Source: Acanthochlamys bracteata (lineage: Eukaryota; Streptophyta; Magnoliopsida; Pandanales; Velloziaceae). Taken from it: a DNA stretch of 64,000 nt. Below, piece by piece: positions 1-12,478 of this stretch. The DNA is taken from the NCBI GenBank assembly GCA_019914995.1, contig CM034126.1, positions 13,087,001-13,151,000 of the forward strand, in the 5' to 3' direction. Both the position numbers and the translations under genes were made by a program. The notes beneath the pieces were generated by a model. The model did no database searches. It saw only the letters and a program-made list of their open reading frames with translations, and was not told the DNA's origin. Numbering within the stretch: position 1 is the stretch's first letter; the number at the start of each line of letters is the position of its first letter.

Positions 1-1900
1 CCCCATCTTAGATCTCGCACGCTGAGGCTTTCTGCATCTGAATGATCTTTCAAAGGGTTTTATTTCATCATTATAATTTTTTCCCTACTGAAATAGGTTG
101 ATGATTATTTCTAATATATGCATTTTACTCTAGGTGTGTAATGATGTTAGTGGTCGATATTGTTGGAATTGACTTGTGAATTATCAGGATACTGCAAAAA
201 GAAAGTTGCAATTACACGGGTTTGTTCACCTTATCACTTGTATACGTTAATAGTAGGTTATAAAGAAGTAAAAATTTATGTTTCTCTCAAAATGTGTTAT
301 GCTTGCTCAACACAGTTATTTGCAGCAATCTAAGGCAGCTTTGAGTTATCAGTTTCAGGCATGTATAATTTGTTGATGTTGAGAGATGGCAGTTAATTGA
401 TGAGAGTGCGGGAGCAATATAAGGGAGGGAAGTACTCCGCTTGTTAATATGTTTCAAATTTTGCATGGAGAGACCTATACTTGACACTGGACAGAGGCAC
501 TGCTGGGAATTTTGTCATCTGAGAAAGTATACATCAAGCAATTATAGCATGAGATTATTTCTTGAGTTAGCTGCAAGGGAGGGACCCCTCTTTTCATTTC
601 CCCTTATCTTCCATCCTTCATTACTTGTATACAAACTATTTGATATGCCATCCATTATCGACCTACACTGTTCGAGTTGATGCCAAATGGGATCAGCATC
701 TCTTCAGCACATCAATGGTAGCAGATACTGTTGCTTCCCTGCATGGTTTCTGGTCCCCCTGACTGATAACTTCGCTTTTCTTTTAATGAATATTACAAAA
801 GAGTGTTAGCAAATTTTGTTCTCAATGAATTTTTCGCATAAAAATAATTAATTTTTAAATGGTTGGATCTGTCTTTTGTTTGGTCCTGTAAAGGGAATAG
901 CCTGAGTAGGAAAACTAACCTGAGCCTCTTAAAAGAACAGTTTCCAAGACTTCGCTATTCATTCAAAAATTATTAAAAAAGTAAAAGATGTTACTTTAAT
1001 AAGTACTCAAGGAATAAGTAGTAGGTGCATATTGATACAGGTAACAGCTCAGTGAATTTCCTGGAGTACCTCTTTACAGTTCTTTGATTCAAAAGTTAGA
1101 AATGATTTACAGTTAAATGATGGTTGGTACAATAATATATATAGCAGAGATTGATGCCATGTTTGGAGACACAAGTCTTTCTTGTGAAGATTTTAAACAA
1201 GTTGGTAGAAAAGCTAAATGAACCAATTGTATAGAAGAAGTGGAAGGCAAAAAAAGTAGATTATACTTCAACTGTTGTACCTTTTGCAGAATAAGAAAAG
1301 GTGCTCTTGTAGATAAGGCATCTTTCTAGCATACCATACTTCAAAAAGATATTTATTTATTCTTTCTTTTTACTCGGCTCTAGAAAGGGAAAAAAATGAA
1401 AAGGTAAGACCTCAACTTGAAGCTTGACAACTGATTTTCTATTCTTCTTTAGTTTAATTTTTTATTTTTTATTTTTTATAATATTTTATAAAATTTATTT
1501 TAAATTTTAAAAATATAAAAAATTTACTTTATAAAATTTTATTATTATTTATTATTATTTTGATATAAAATAGTAGAATTTATTTTCTAAAAAAATAAAA
1601 ATATTTTGTATTACAGAAAGTTTTCAAAATCACTCCTAAAGATCTCCTAATTAATAGGCAACTCTGGTTAACGCCACTTCTTATTAACAAACAGAAAAAC
1701 CCTAATCAAAGGCAGAATTAATCCGTGCAGGATGAAAAATTAAATAACAAACAGGAGCTAAAACACTTACAAATTTGAAGAGATGCATGAGGTCAGGGAT
1801 ATAGAATTTCCATAAGACATGGAATAATGTTCATCATCATGATCATATATACCAAAAAATTTTATGAAGATCATTTACAGAACTCTTCAGAGAGAGTACT
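1..1900. other. Non-coding flank, possibly the 3' end of a gene to the left
   Basis: The first 45 bases are open in frame 1 and end at TGA (43-45), so they could be the last codons of a plus-strand gene whose body lies outside the window. The stretch is too short to identify. The rest has only short, unconvincing ORFs. An AT-rich block at about 1435-1640 resembles the degenerate MITE-like blocks seen elsewhere in the window, for example near 6254-6495. Nothing else is supported. Confidence 0.3.
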
Positions 1901-1913
1901 CTCCACCCATTAC

Positions 1914-3747
1914 TCAAACAGTAATGATGAGCCTAGCTATCTCTGTTGCTTCATTCTTGGAAAGATCATCAACGGATACGATCTCCGGAGATTCATAGAT
2001 ATGTCTGTCACCCTTCTCATCATCCTCTGAATCATGGATGCCTACACCATCTTCAGAGATAATCATCGCCGACGAAGATGAAACTTTGGTTAAGTCTATA
2101 GCTCTCTCAACTTCTGTCATCCAGTCTGTTCGCACGAGCGCAAAGCCCATGAGCACGGCGCAGGACGCCTGTGACGCAAGCAACCCAAGCCAGAGTCCGC
2201 CGAAGCCTATGCCTGCCACAAACCCCATAATAACAGAAACAGGCATTCCAATCAAGTAAAATGCTCCCAGGTTTATGTTTGCTCCGGTTCTCGGCCTCGC
2301 GCTTCCACGCAGAACACCGCATCCAGTCGTCTGCGGGCAGTTTCCAAGCTCGCAGAGCCCTGCTATAGGCAAAGCGATTGCAGTCAGCTCGAGAATTTGC
2401 TTGTCGCTGGTGAACAGCTTGCCCCACCGGTGCCGTACAGAGCTTGTGAACGTCATAGCCAAAATGCCCATGATGAAAGCGCACGCCATTGAAACGATCG
2501 CTGATGTTCTCGCCTTCCTTGGCTGGCGTGCTCCGAGCTCGTTACCGACTCTTGTTGATACGCCGTAGCTCAACGATGAAGGGAAGACGTAGACGAGCGC
2601 CGTTGTTTGGATCAGAATCCCCATGGACGCAACAGTTTCCTTCGGATTTGCTAGCAAGCCACAGAATATGATCATGATCTCGTACCACCACCATTCAAGG
2701 CATACAGACGCACACGTCGGTAACGCCAGTTTCAGCAACGTCGACCAACCGCGAAGACAGTCGAGGCTGGGAGTAACCCATGAGTCATTGTGCACACCTG
2801 ATACAAGAATGAAGACGATGATGAAAATGAGAAGATTCAGATTCGTCCAAACAGTAGCCAAAGCAACTCCGGCAATTCCCATACGGAGTCGAACGACTAA
2901 GAAATAATTCAAAGGGACATGCAAGACTACGGAGAATGCAGAGCAGTAGGTCATTGGTGCAGTTATGTTCTGTGAACGGAGATAGATGCGGATAGGATGA
3001 AGGAATGAGAGTAAGAAGAGATCGGGAATTGCGGCGGTGATGAAAACGGCCGCGGCCGATGAGATTTTTTCATCTTGGTGGCACCAAAGAAGGATTTGGC
3101 GCATGTTGAGCCAAAGAGCAGAGATTGGTACTGACACACAGAGCAAGAGGAGGATCGTCCTCTGCAGTGTCAGGCCGAGGATTTTCCGCTGCCGAGCACC
3201 GAAAGCTTGACTGCATATTGGTTCCAACCCCATCGCAAGACCACTGAGAACAGAATATCCAGTGATGTTAGCGAACCCAAGAGATAGAGACCCGCCGGCA
3301 AGTTCCAGTTCTCCTAAGTAGCCTAAGAACAGCATCGAGATCATTGCCCGAGAGTAAAGGACTAGTCCAGTGATTGTTGAAGGTACGGAGATCTTCGAGA
3401 TCGCTTTCAGCTCCTCTACTACCTGTGTTAATACAGAAATCCATAATCGCCTTTAGCTTTATAGACTCAGAGGTACGGTTGAATGAATCATGCAAAGTAT
3501 ATATATATATATATATATGCAGTTTAACTACGTATAAAGATATATATACAGATTAAACATAATATAGATATACCTCAGAAGGAGTAGGCCACTTATGGAG
3601 ATCATGATCATTGACGACGCTTTGAAGATCGAGATTAGTTTCCGTTGGCTTGAAATCGGAGATGTTGAAGAGATGGTGACGAGGCTTGTGAAGGGATGTG
3701 GAGGAATGAGTAGTGCTGGTGTTGCACATACAGATAGAGTTCTTCAT
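1914..3747 (-). CDS. MATE/DTX efflux transporter, ABS3/DTX48-56-like clade
   Basis: Multidrug and toxic compound extrusion (MATE) antiporter, a multi-pass membrane protein that exports organic solutes in exchange for H+. Exon 1 is 3574-3747 (58 codons) and exon 2 is 1914-3422. The single intron has a gt donor and an acacag acceptor and joins in phase 0, giving 560 residues. The junction reads ...PTPSE|VVEELKAISKIS, followed by family hallmarks SRAMISMLFLGYLGELELAGG, then GLEPICSQAFGA and the repeated hydrophobic segments of the 12-TM fold. The soluble N-terminus (about 80 residues) and the long acidic C-terminus (DSEDDEKGD) fit the plant DTX48-56/ABS3 clade, whose members are linked to organ growth, senescence and metal or hormone responses. 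That clade role is knowledge of the family, not read here. Exon 2 is clearly more GC-rich than its surroundings. The substrate cannot be inferred. Confidence 0.93.
3498..3518. repeat. (TA)n microsatellite in the MATE intron
   Basis: About ten TA units inside the only intron of the MATE gene, followed by further short TATATA runs. Likely length-polymorphic. Confidence 0.9.
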
Positions 3748-3810
3748 TTTTTTTCTTTCTTTTTTTGAGAGCAGAAAGAGGGAGTGGCAATGTTAGAGAA
3801 ACGTTATGTT

Positions 3811-3841
<31 letters not shown>

Positions 3842-3852
3842 CGGCTTAAATA
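3811..3852 (-). promoter_or_regulatory. MATE gene core promoter: TATA-like box next to a trinucleotide repeat
   Basis: On the minus strand a TATTTAA motif (3846-3852) lies about 100 bases upstream of the MATE start codon. Between them is a TTG/GGT trinucleotide run (3811-3843, read as CAA/CCA in the transcript) that would fall in the 5' leader. Spacing fits a normal TATA promoter. Assignment is by sequence only. Confidence 0.5.
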
Positions 3853-3859
3853 GGCAAGA

Positions 3860-6800
3860 AGCTTTCGCGTTTCGTTGCTTTGGTGCTCTTGTCAAACACA
3901 GAAGTATGAGTCTAAAATTACTCGATTCAAAATATTTTTATAGTATTTGAATATGACGCATTTGTAATTTACTTTTATCTAAAAAAACGTTGATATTTTA
4001 TAAAATGTATAATTACATATATTATATATAATATAATGTCATATAAGAAATACTAAAAATAACTATTAAATAGTGAGTTTATAATTTTTTTACGCAAAAC
4101 TATCGGTATTTACAATTTTGATTATATGTTTATACAAAAATATCTAAATTTGTATTGATTATGTTTTCAATTAATATTTACGATATCTATATTTAGTTTT
4201 TTATAATTTTATCATATCAGACTCAAATATAAAAATTTTAAATATTTTGTATAAGTAAGTTAAATCTGAACACATTATTTGAAATTTGACTCTAATCGTT
4301 AAAAAATTTAACACGTTTTCAATAAAATCGTATGAATTAAGATTTTGATGTAAAACTTTAAACGTAAAAAATATAACAATATAAATAAAATTCTTATACT
4401 TATATTATCACCTAATAATTAAATTATAATTTTAAGCTATAATCTTTATTTTCACATTTCAAAAATTAGTCTATATTTTTTCAAGTTTGACCAAGCAGTT
4501 AATACTATGGATTAGTTAGGTGGGAGATATTTTCTTTTTAACTCTTACTTCCAAAAATTGCCAAGTTCGTCAAATAATTGCCATTTGTGTAAAATGACCA
4601 AACAGTCCGGATAGATCAATGCAGTAACCAGCGTTTACCTTTTTAATTCACTAAAAGCTACATGGTAATCTACTAATCTCAACCCTTCTACTGCCACAAT
4701 GATTAACTTTTTTTACACAATTTCATATAAAATACGTGGTTTAATTGAAGATAATTTTTCTGCAAATGATTAGATGTATGAAAAACAGAGCAGAAGAGAC
4801 TACGATAACAAAGCTGATTGAAAACAGAGTATCAAAACTCAGTTACTGCATTTGTGAGGATAAGCAATCCAGCTTCTTATGATTTAACAACTGCATGGTC
4901 TCAATATCATTGTAATCGATCCCACTCAACAATCCACAGCCCTTACTTAAACTGCAAATGCATACAGTTTTCAGCAATTAGCTTTTTTTTGCTTCCCCTG
5001 TTTGCTTCATTTATTCGACAATCTCCTTGACTAGTTTCTATTCTTGTTCTATGCATGGTCCCTAATCATCAAAAGAATAATCTATCTTTTCATATAATAA
5101 CCTATTTCCACCGTCGATCAATTCGAATCCTAGAACCAAATCTACTTGAATAAAATTTCTTTCAAACTTTTTAAAAGGAACCATCTAATTCTGATCTAAG
5201 TGGTAATGATGCAACAATGGAAAATAGAAGGTCTTGATGTCCTTATTTGCTTTAAAGTCAAGTATTTCTATGTATTGTAAGACCGTTGCCTTCTATGTTT
5301 GCTTTCAATAACACACTGTTTCTGTTTCTTGCAAACTTAAATGGCAATGGGTGGAGAGAGATATTTGCCGTTGGTTAGTGGCATGCTCACTCGTTTTGAC
5401 TCTTTCTCACAACTTTCCTTAGTGGAATTTTTTATTTGGGCTATGTGAAGTTTACACTTTAGCACTGCTATCTAAAGACTATCTGGAATTAGAATTGGTA
5501 ATTTGATATTTTGATTCAAGTTTCACAAACGTAGAGAGTATTTGAACGCCTAGCTATAACAAGTCCTTGCATCAAAAGCATGATATATAAGTTCAAGTGT
5601 TATTACAATCGCTTTGATAGAAATTGATCATTCAATCTTCACTACAGTTTAGGTAAATATCACTTGCACACTTTGTTATTCCTTGTTAAGATGGGAGATG
5701 GTACAACTACTCCTATGATAATACAAGATGCAAGTTTGGAGTTCATATACAAATAGTTTAGATTTGGTAAAATTTCTTGATTGTGTATGATTTAAAATTA
5801 TTTTTATCTTGCTTCAATCTGTGAATAAAAGGGACCGAGTCTTTAATACTTGTTATTCTAATTGAATTCTTTGCAATCACTATAATAACCACTGTCATTA
5901 ACCTATATGAAAGAGCTGCATTATTGAAATCTTCACGCTGTAGCATTCAACTACGCCAATTTTTTAGGCCATTGTGATTTTAGTCAAAAATCACATTTAG
6001 TAAGATTATTAATGGTGAGATTCTTTTTAATGAATTTACGTGCATTTAGAGAAATTATCTAATTGTCCTTCATTACATTATCGTGTTTGAAACATGTTTA
6101 TTGTATTTTAACGTGCAATCTCATTCCTATACAGTAACATCAACATTTTGTATTCTGAAAATATCGTAATACAAATTAAATGTTTATAGATTTCAATGAA
6201 TCAAACATATTGCTCGAAAAAATCAACAATCTTATAAACGTGGCATGCTTTAGAGACCGTTTGGGAGTACGTTTTGTTTCGTTCCAATAATTTTATTTTA
6301 TTTCATATTTTTAAATTTTTTTATAATATTATATAAAATTTATTTAAATTTTAAAAAATATAAAAAAGTTTGCATTGTAAATTTATTATTTATTATTTAT
6401 ATTAATTTTTAAAATAAAAAAATAGAACTTATTTTTTAAAATATAATAAAAATATTTTTTATTTAGAAAAAGTTATTTGAAAGCACTCTAGAATATCCTT
6501 GGTTTTCGATGCTGAAATATCTTGTAGTTTTAATACTTGATTAATGTTATATAATAATACAAAACTAGACTACATGTTTGACAACCTATCAATCGTTTTT
6601 AAACTTAATCAGTATGTTTTTCACACTTTTGTCAAATTAAATAATCACAATTCTTATAAAAAGCTGCATCTTTACATTTCTGTGACTCACGTTTAATAAA
6701 TGTTTCTAATTCTTAATTTTTAACAAAATTTATACGATATATATCAAAATAAAAAAGTAGATGAAAGTTTAAGTCAAATTAAATACTTTTTTACATTATT

Positions 6801-9800
6801 GATATAAAGTAAACTATGCGGCTCTAAGGAGTGCATCCACGCATCAAACCAAAAACGATTGCTAAATGGTTGCCCATCTAGTTGCCAGTATCTTATGGGA
6901 TGCAAGAACTTGGCAACAGTTCCATTTCGAATCAAACAAGTGTTAATAACAAGTGACGAGAAATGGCCCTGTGACTGTGAGCTGGGGCTCAATAAAATCT
7001 GGGGAGGTAACAAAATAAGGAAGTAGTCAGCGATGCTGTTTATAGGCCTGCAAACAAAACCAACAGACTGAACCTCTTTTGTTGTTTACCATTCTGTGAA
7101 GCCAAAATTGTGGGGTTAACAACAAGCATGCAACAGTAGCAGCAGCAGAGGTGGTGGTTTGTAGTAAATCAGCAGTACGCAGTGACACGTTGTTGAATGG
7201 TCGCGTGCAGAGGCAGCAGTTGGAAGGTGGGGAACAAGAAAATTTAGGTTGCTTAGGATTGTTATAACTTCATTTTGATCGAGATTGAAGGACAGTTGCG
7301 TCATACGTGTTTTTAATGGACACCACTTGTTTTCGCCCTCTGCTTTTCGCAGATCTTTGTATCCTTTCAAACACCTCATGGCTCAAGTGAACAACAACAG
7401 TAAGTAGTAGTACGTGTTGTTGTGCTCTTTTTTTCTTTTTCATCTTACCTTTTCTTTTCTCGAGCTATCGTCGCTACTGCTGCTACTTCAGATGCCGCTT
7501 CAGATGCTGCATGCATTAATGCTACAGAATCTTGTGATGAAATCCATACATAACCCATGTGTGACATTATGTCAGAGGTATCCTGTGTCTCTCCCGCTGT
7601 TTGTGCTTTCCGTAATGAGCGAGAGAGAGAAACAATAAAGAGAATTCAGTTTTGCAGAGTGATAAGAACGTCACAGCTATGCAAGTGAGGTGCATTAGTA
7701 GAAGTCCCATGCATACATTAGTTGCTCTGTGACATGGACGTTTGATACATTTCATTGCAGACGATGATGAATGGGATTCATTAAGAGGAGCCCACAACAG
7801 GCAGGCCCGTGAACCGGTTGGCCGCACTCACGAAAACACCAGATACTGTCTTCAAGTATACTGATATGCATTGCATGGGGAAATGTACACATATGTTTAT
7901 GGTTATATTTTACTCTGAAGTGATGGATAAGAGTAGACATACGCAAATGCTTCCTAAAGCCTTCCCACAAGCGCTCTTTGGTAACAGTTATAGAGAGCAC
8001 CTGTAGTAAAAAATGTACGCTGCTATGTTGTCAGGTTTCTATAGGTTCCTAATTACCAATTCCACCTGAATCACGTTGGGATTGGGATTGGATAGTATTA
8101 GTTCCTGTTAAATAGACTTCGTTCCCAATGATGCATGAGATACATACATACATACACACATACATGTCCATGCAAGAAGATTCTGATATGCAACTCTAGC
8201 TACAAATAATAGATGTTCTGGTTGACATAATTGTGACATGATTCAGACTTAATATAATTCAATCGATGTAGCTTGCAGCTAAGTAATAATTCCACCAAAA
8301 TAAGGGGAGAAGACTGCACCTCCACTTGAAAACATCAAACTGATTATGTAAAAGAACCTTCTATTGCCTCACTAACCAAAACGACCAAAATACGCACAAG
8401 TTCCTCCCTGTTGTTTTGTATCTAAAACACCAGCTGACCAAGATCGATGATAATACCTAATTATGCATGATGTGATAAATCTCATATATTTCTCAGGTCA
8501 TAGTTTCTGTTCTCAGATGTAAGCAGAAACGAATCAATATGGCTTCAATTTCTTGCTAAACAATGCAGGCTGGCAAACATGAAATAATCAAATGTATTAG
8601 GAATGCTCTCCCAGAAACTTAATAAGACATTCTCTAGCTACAAAGATAACCAGCTATGTGATGAGAAATCAACAGCTTAAAAACCAAAACTGCAATTCAG
8701 GAAGTATACATGAAAGCAAGACTACTTTGACGGAAGAAAAAGGTAGACTTAAGGAGTACCAAATTAATATCTATGAGAAGTAAAACATTCATCATGCATT
8801 TAACTTCATCATGTCCTAAAGATTGACAATTTTGGTTGAAGTGACTTGACCAGAATCAAGCACATATACAACAATCAGAGAACAAAAAGCATCAATCTAG
8901 AATCTTGATTAGCATGGTCAACACAAGTTAGATTTTCAAACCATACAAGCAGCCACTGGCACAACCAAACCAGTCTGTTCACCCAACCTTTTTTCCTTCC
9001 TTATGCATAATTTTGAGGACGCATTTCAATTCAACAATGCAAAGTAAACACAAGGCACCACAAGTTCTAACATCAAATTTGCTCCTTCCAGCAATGATCT
9101 CTTCTAGCAACTAGAAACCACTACATCCTTAGATCATCAATTTGGTCATATACTACATAAGCATGACTAGCTTTTAGTATAGGCTTTAAGAGAGGAAGAC
9201 AGCAAAACTAAAAATGGAACTTGTTGGTAGACTTATGTAAAGTTATTGAATATAACTGAGTCACAAAAAAGATTATAAGCCAGATCAAGGTAGATAACCG
9301 CTAAACAACACCTGCAGTAATATGGATGCCAAGGTATGAGGGCATTGCTAACATGTTAACCTTGAGTACTACAATTCATCAGAATTTGAAGTAAGCTATG
9401 TGCATCGGGTAGAGATCCAGTAACATGCAAAAAACAAGGTAGTGGAGCTTTACAGTACACTGTATACACAAAGAGCAGCATCAAAGAGCTTTAGGCACCT
9501 AATGCAGAAGTATATTTTTTTAGCCTCTTAGGAATACCATAATTACCCCTAATAAGGAACGTTTTGCAAAGAGCACTAATGCAAAATCCAAGGAGCACAC
9601 TGAAACAAACCTTAACAGCAGTCATGCTAAAAGGCAGTTTCCCCATCAAGGGTACTGATTAGCATATTTCTCCTTACCTGTTGGACCATATTGTACTCAA
9701 ACCAAAAGCTGCTCTCAGGCTATCAACCCCAAAGCAATGTGATACACGAGTTGGATACTATTCCACCAAACTACACACTGCAACCAAGTTGATTTAAAAA

Positions 9801-10450
9801 AGAACAAACGCTGCATAACCATACAAACAGAAGTTCATGCTTATCTTCAAATGGAATCAGTGCACCCTCCCATACTTTTCTATATTCACATGCTTAAGCT
9901 CACAAAGCACACAAACAGTCCAATCAATAAAAAGGAGCATGTTTAGCATCAATAATCAAATGCAAGAGATATCAAGTATTTGTTCTAGAGTGTCAGCATT
10001 CAACGCATTTCCTTAGATAATTTTTTGCAAAACTGATACCAGGAGATCTATTGATATCTAAGTGAGTTGATGTAGGTGAATATTTATAAGCACATCATTG
10101 TCATCTGCATTTTGTCTAACCCCAAGCTAATTTCCTCAAGAGCACTAGCACTCCATATAAGAAAAAGTAGCATCAAAAGCATAATTAAGCCATCATTAAT
10201 CATATGAAACTCATCTACATATTTCAAGGTGTCTTTTGCTAACTTAATTTCACTGGAATGGCAAAAGCTCCAACTTTTTGTTTCATTTTACATTCAAACA
10301 ATAATGGAACAAGCAAATACCTCACAAGAGAGACAGAAAAAGGATTAGCAGCGAGATACAACAAGAATTTGCTAATCCAATAAACTATTTACATTTCCCG
10401 TGTATCATGATCATTGAATAGAAGTATACAGGAAGAAATCAATCAAAAGA
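3860..10450. other. Intergenic region with no supported gene
   Basis: The region is AT-rich. ORFs are short, overlap on both strands and lack family motifs. A degenerate MITE-like block starting ACCGTTTGGGAG lies at about 6254-6495. A short open plus-strand stretch near 7378-7560 (ATGGCTCAAGTG... followed by a possible CA|GTAAGT donor, then an Ala/Ser/Asp-rich run ending in TAA near 7553) could be a small gene, but nothing confirms it. From about 8200 to 10450 base composition is more balanced, with no ORF; it could include the 3' UTR or downstream transcript of the sucrose transporter gene. Confidence 0.5.
6254..6495. mobile_element. Degenerate MITE-like AT-rich element
   Basis: Begins near ACCGTTTGGGAG and continues through long AT-rich tracts to a GAAAGCACTC end. 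The same layout recurs in opposite orientation at about 31612-31842, which ends CCAAACGCC, and partly at 1435-1640 and 61085-61215. Ends and target duplication are not clear, so the boundaries are approximate. Confidence 0.4.
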
Positions 10451-10465
10451 ATGCAGCCTAGTATC

Positions 10466-12422
10466 TTACTTGAGACTCTTTGTCCTGGCAATAGTTGATT
10501 GAGGTATAGCTACAATTGCCGTGAGCCCACCGACAAAAGCTGAAACTGCACCTACAGCAAAAGCTGGGGAATTTCCACCTCCAAACAACTGATCCAGTGG
10601 TCCACTTCCCAGAGATACAACCACCTAATTGCAGCACAAAATTTGTAAGTTTATACAGATAGATAAGGTTCTGGAAGCTTGGAAGTTCTAGGATGATTCT
10701 GCTTTTGTCCATAACAAACTTAAGACAACTTTACACTATAATTTGGGCTTCCATAAGCAATTGGGAGTTGACTCCTGAAATCCTACGATTTACGAGGTTA
10801 CATCAATAAACCTATCCTATTTTGCATAAAATCTCAATTAAGGTGAGATTCTGTGTAGAATCCCGATTCAAATCCTTAAATCAGTAAAATTCCAATTCAA
10901 GAGCGACCTTATACGATTCAAGAGTAATTGCTGTTGAGGAAATTGAGAGCCGCGGGAGTAATTTTGATATGGAGATTCATGATGTTGATGAGTGATGATG
11001 CTAACAAAGCAAAGCATCCAAGAAATGATTTTGATTTGGATAATATTGGTTCTTATCAGGGTGCTGGTTCAGTGGTATTAATGGAATGAAGCACTTGATG
11101 ACGAGGATATGATGAGCAAGTGATGAGAATTATCATACAAATCACAATTACTAAAAGATCATACAAATTAACTTTATCACATCTATATGGATGATTTTTA
11201 TTTTATTTACAATATATCAAATTTTATGATTTCACAATCCAATTTTACAGATTCTAAAACAATCTCAATTAAAACTCTGCATTTGACAATCTTGCATATC
11301 ATTAATTTTAATGACGGTCAATCATTTATGATTAGTGATGGTATTAGGATCCTCATTAAGAGTAACTCTCTTGATGCTCAAATTGCACAAACAAACAACT
11401 GCATTCTATGCTAATAAAGACCAAATCTAGTGACAGAGTATTTTTGTTAAGAAGAGGAGCCAAAAATAGAATGAAGTGTGAAAGCTTAGTGCAATTGCCT
11501 CCGACCCTAGAGGGGCCAAGATAACAAGACAAGAATAGGTGTAAACCACAAATTGATACTAAAAAGAACATAACAAAGTTTTTCAGTCTAAATTTAAGAT
11601 CACATCAAAGTTCAGGGATATATAGAAAAAATATAAAACATTAGCAGCTAGACAACCTTTTGTACACTTTCAAATGCTCTTGGAGACTGGAGCTTGCGAG
11701 AAAGCTCACTTGTGTCCTTTTTAATAAATAGGGTTTAAATTTGGGGTTTTATTATACATAAAGAAATGGTTTAGGATGTGAGCATACAAAAAACCTAAAG
11801 GTATCTCAAAGATTACGATGTTAGCTATTCCTTTCTATCATATGAGCAAAGAAGAATGTAGTAGCTTAACATCAGCATCATTACATAGCTCTTTAGAATA
11901 CCCTAACTTCCCATAAAGAGATGATATGGATAAGAGATTCTAAAATATCCTTGATATTACTAACTACAGAACTAAGGTAAGAGAGATCTCAACTGTATAG
12001 AAACTACATAGGACTCGCATTTGACTATAAAAAGGAGTGTGTAGAAACTAAGCTATTTGGAGGAGAGCTCTCATGGTTAGGTTTTAAGAACAAGGTGTAG
12101 AAAGCACCTTAAAGAACTAGTATAAACAATGCCAGATAAATTACCTGGGGCAAGACAATTGCTAAATTCAGAATGCCCATTGCCAGTCCTGGAAAAAACA
12201 AAAGTAATGTAAGCAGTAGGCAAGAAAAAGCAGTCCAAGCAATACAGCACAGAAGCTGGAACCAACCTTGACCAAGACCTAAAGATTCAATCCTGCTTGA
12301 CATCATTGCATATGGGATGGTGTATGTCACCTGCAAAGAAAAAATTTCAGATGGTATCTATATCAAGTAAATGCTATTACGGGAATTTACTTGATAAAGG
12401 AAATATGGAGGAAGTCCAGTGC

Positions 12423-12478
<56 letters not shown>

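Noticed and set aside
2107..2907. Several ORFs on both strands within the MATE gene
   Set aside because: Other-frame shadows of the GC-richer MATE exon 2.
7567..8006. Overlapping 65-86 codon ORFs on both strands
   Set aside because: Mutually overlapping, no motif, amino-acid composition typical of random frames.
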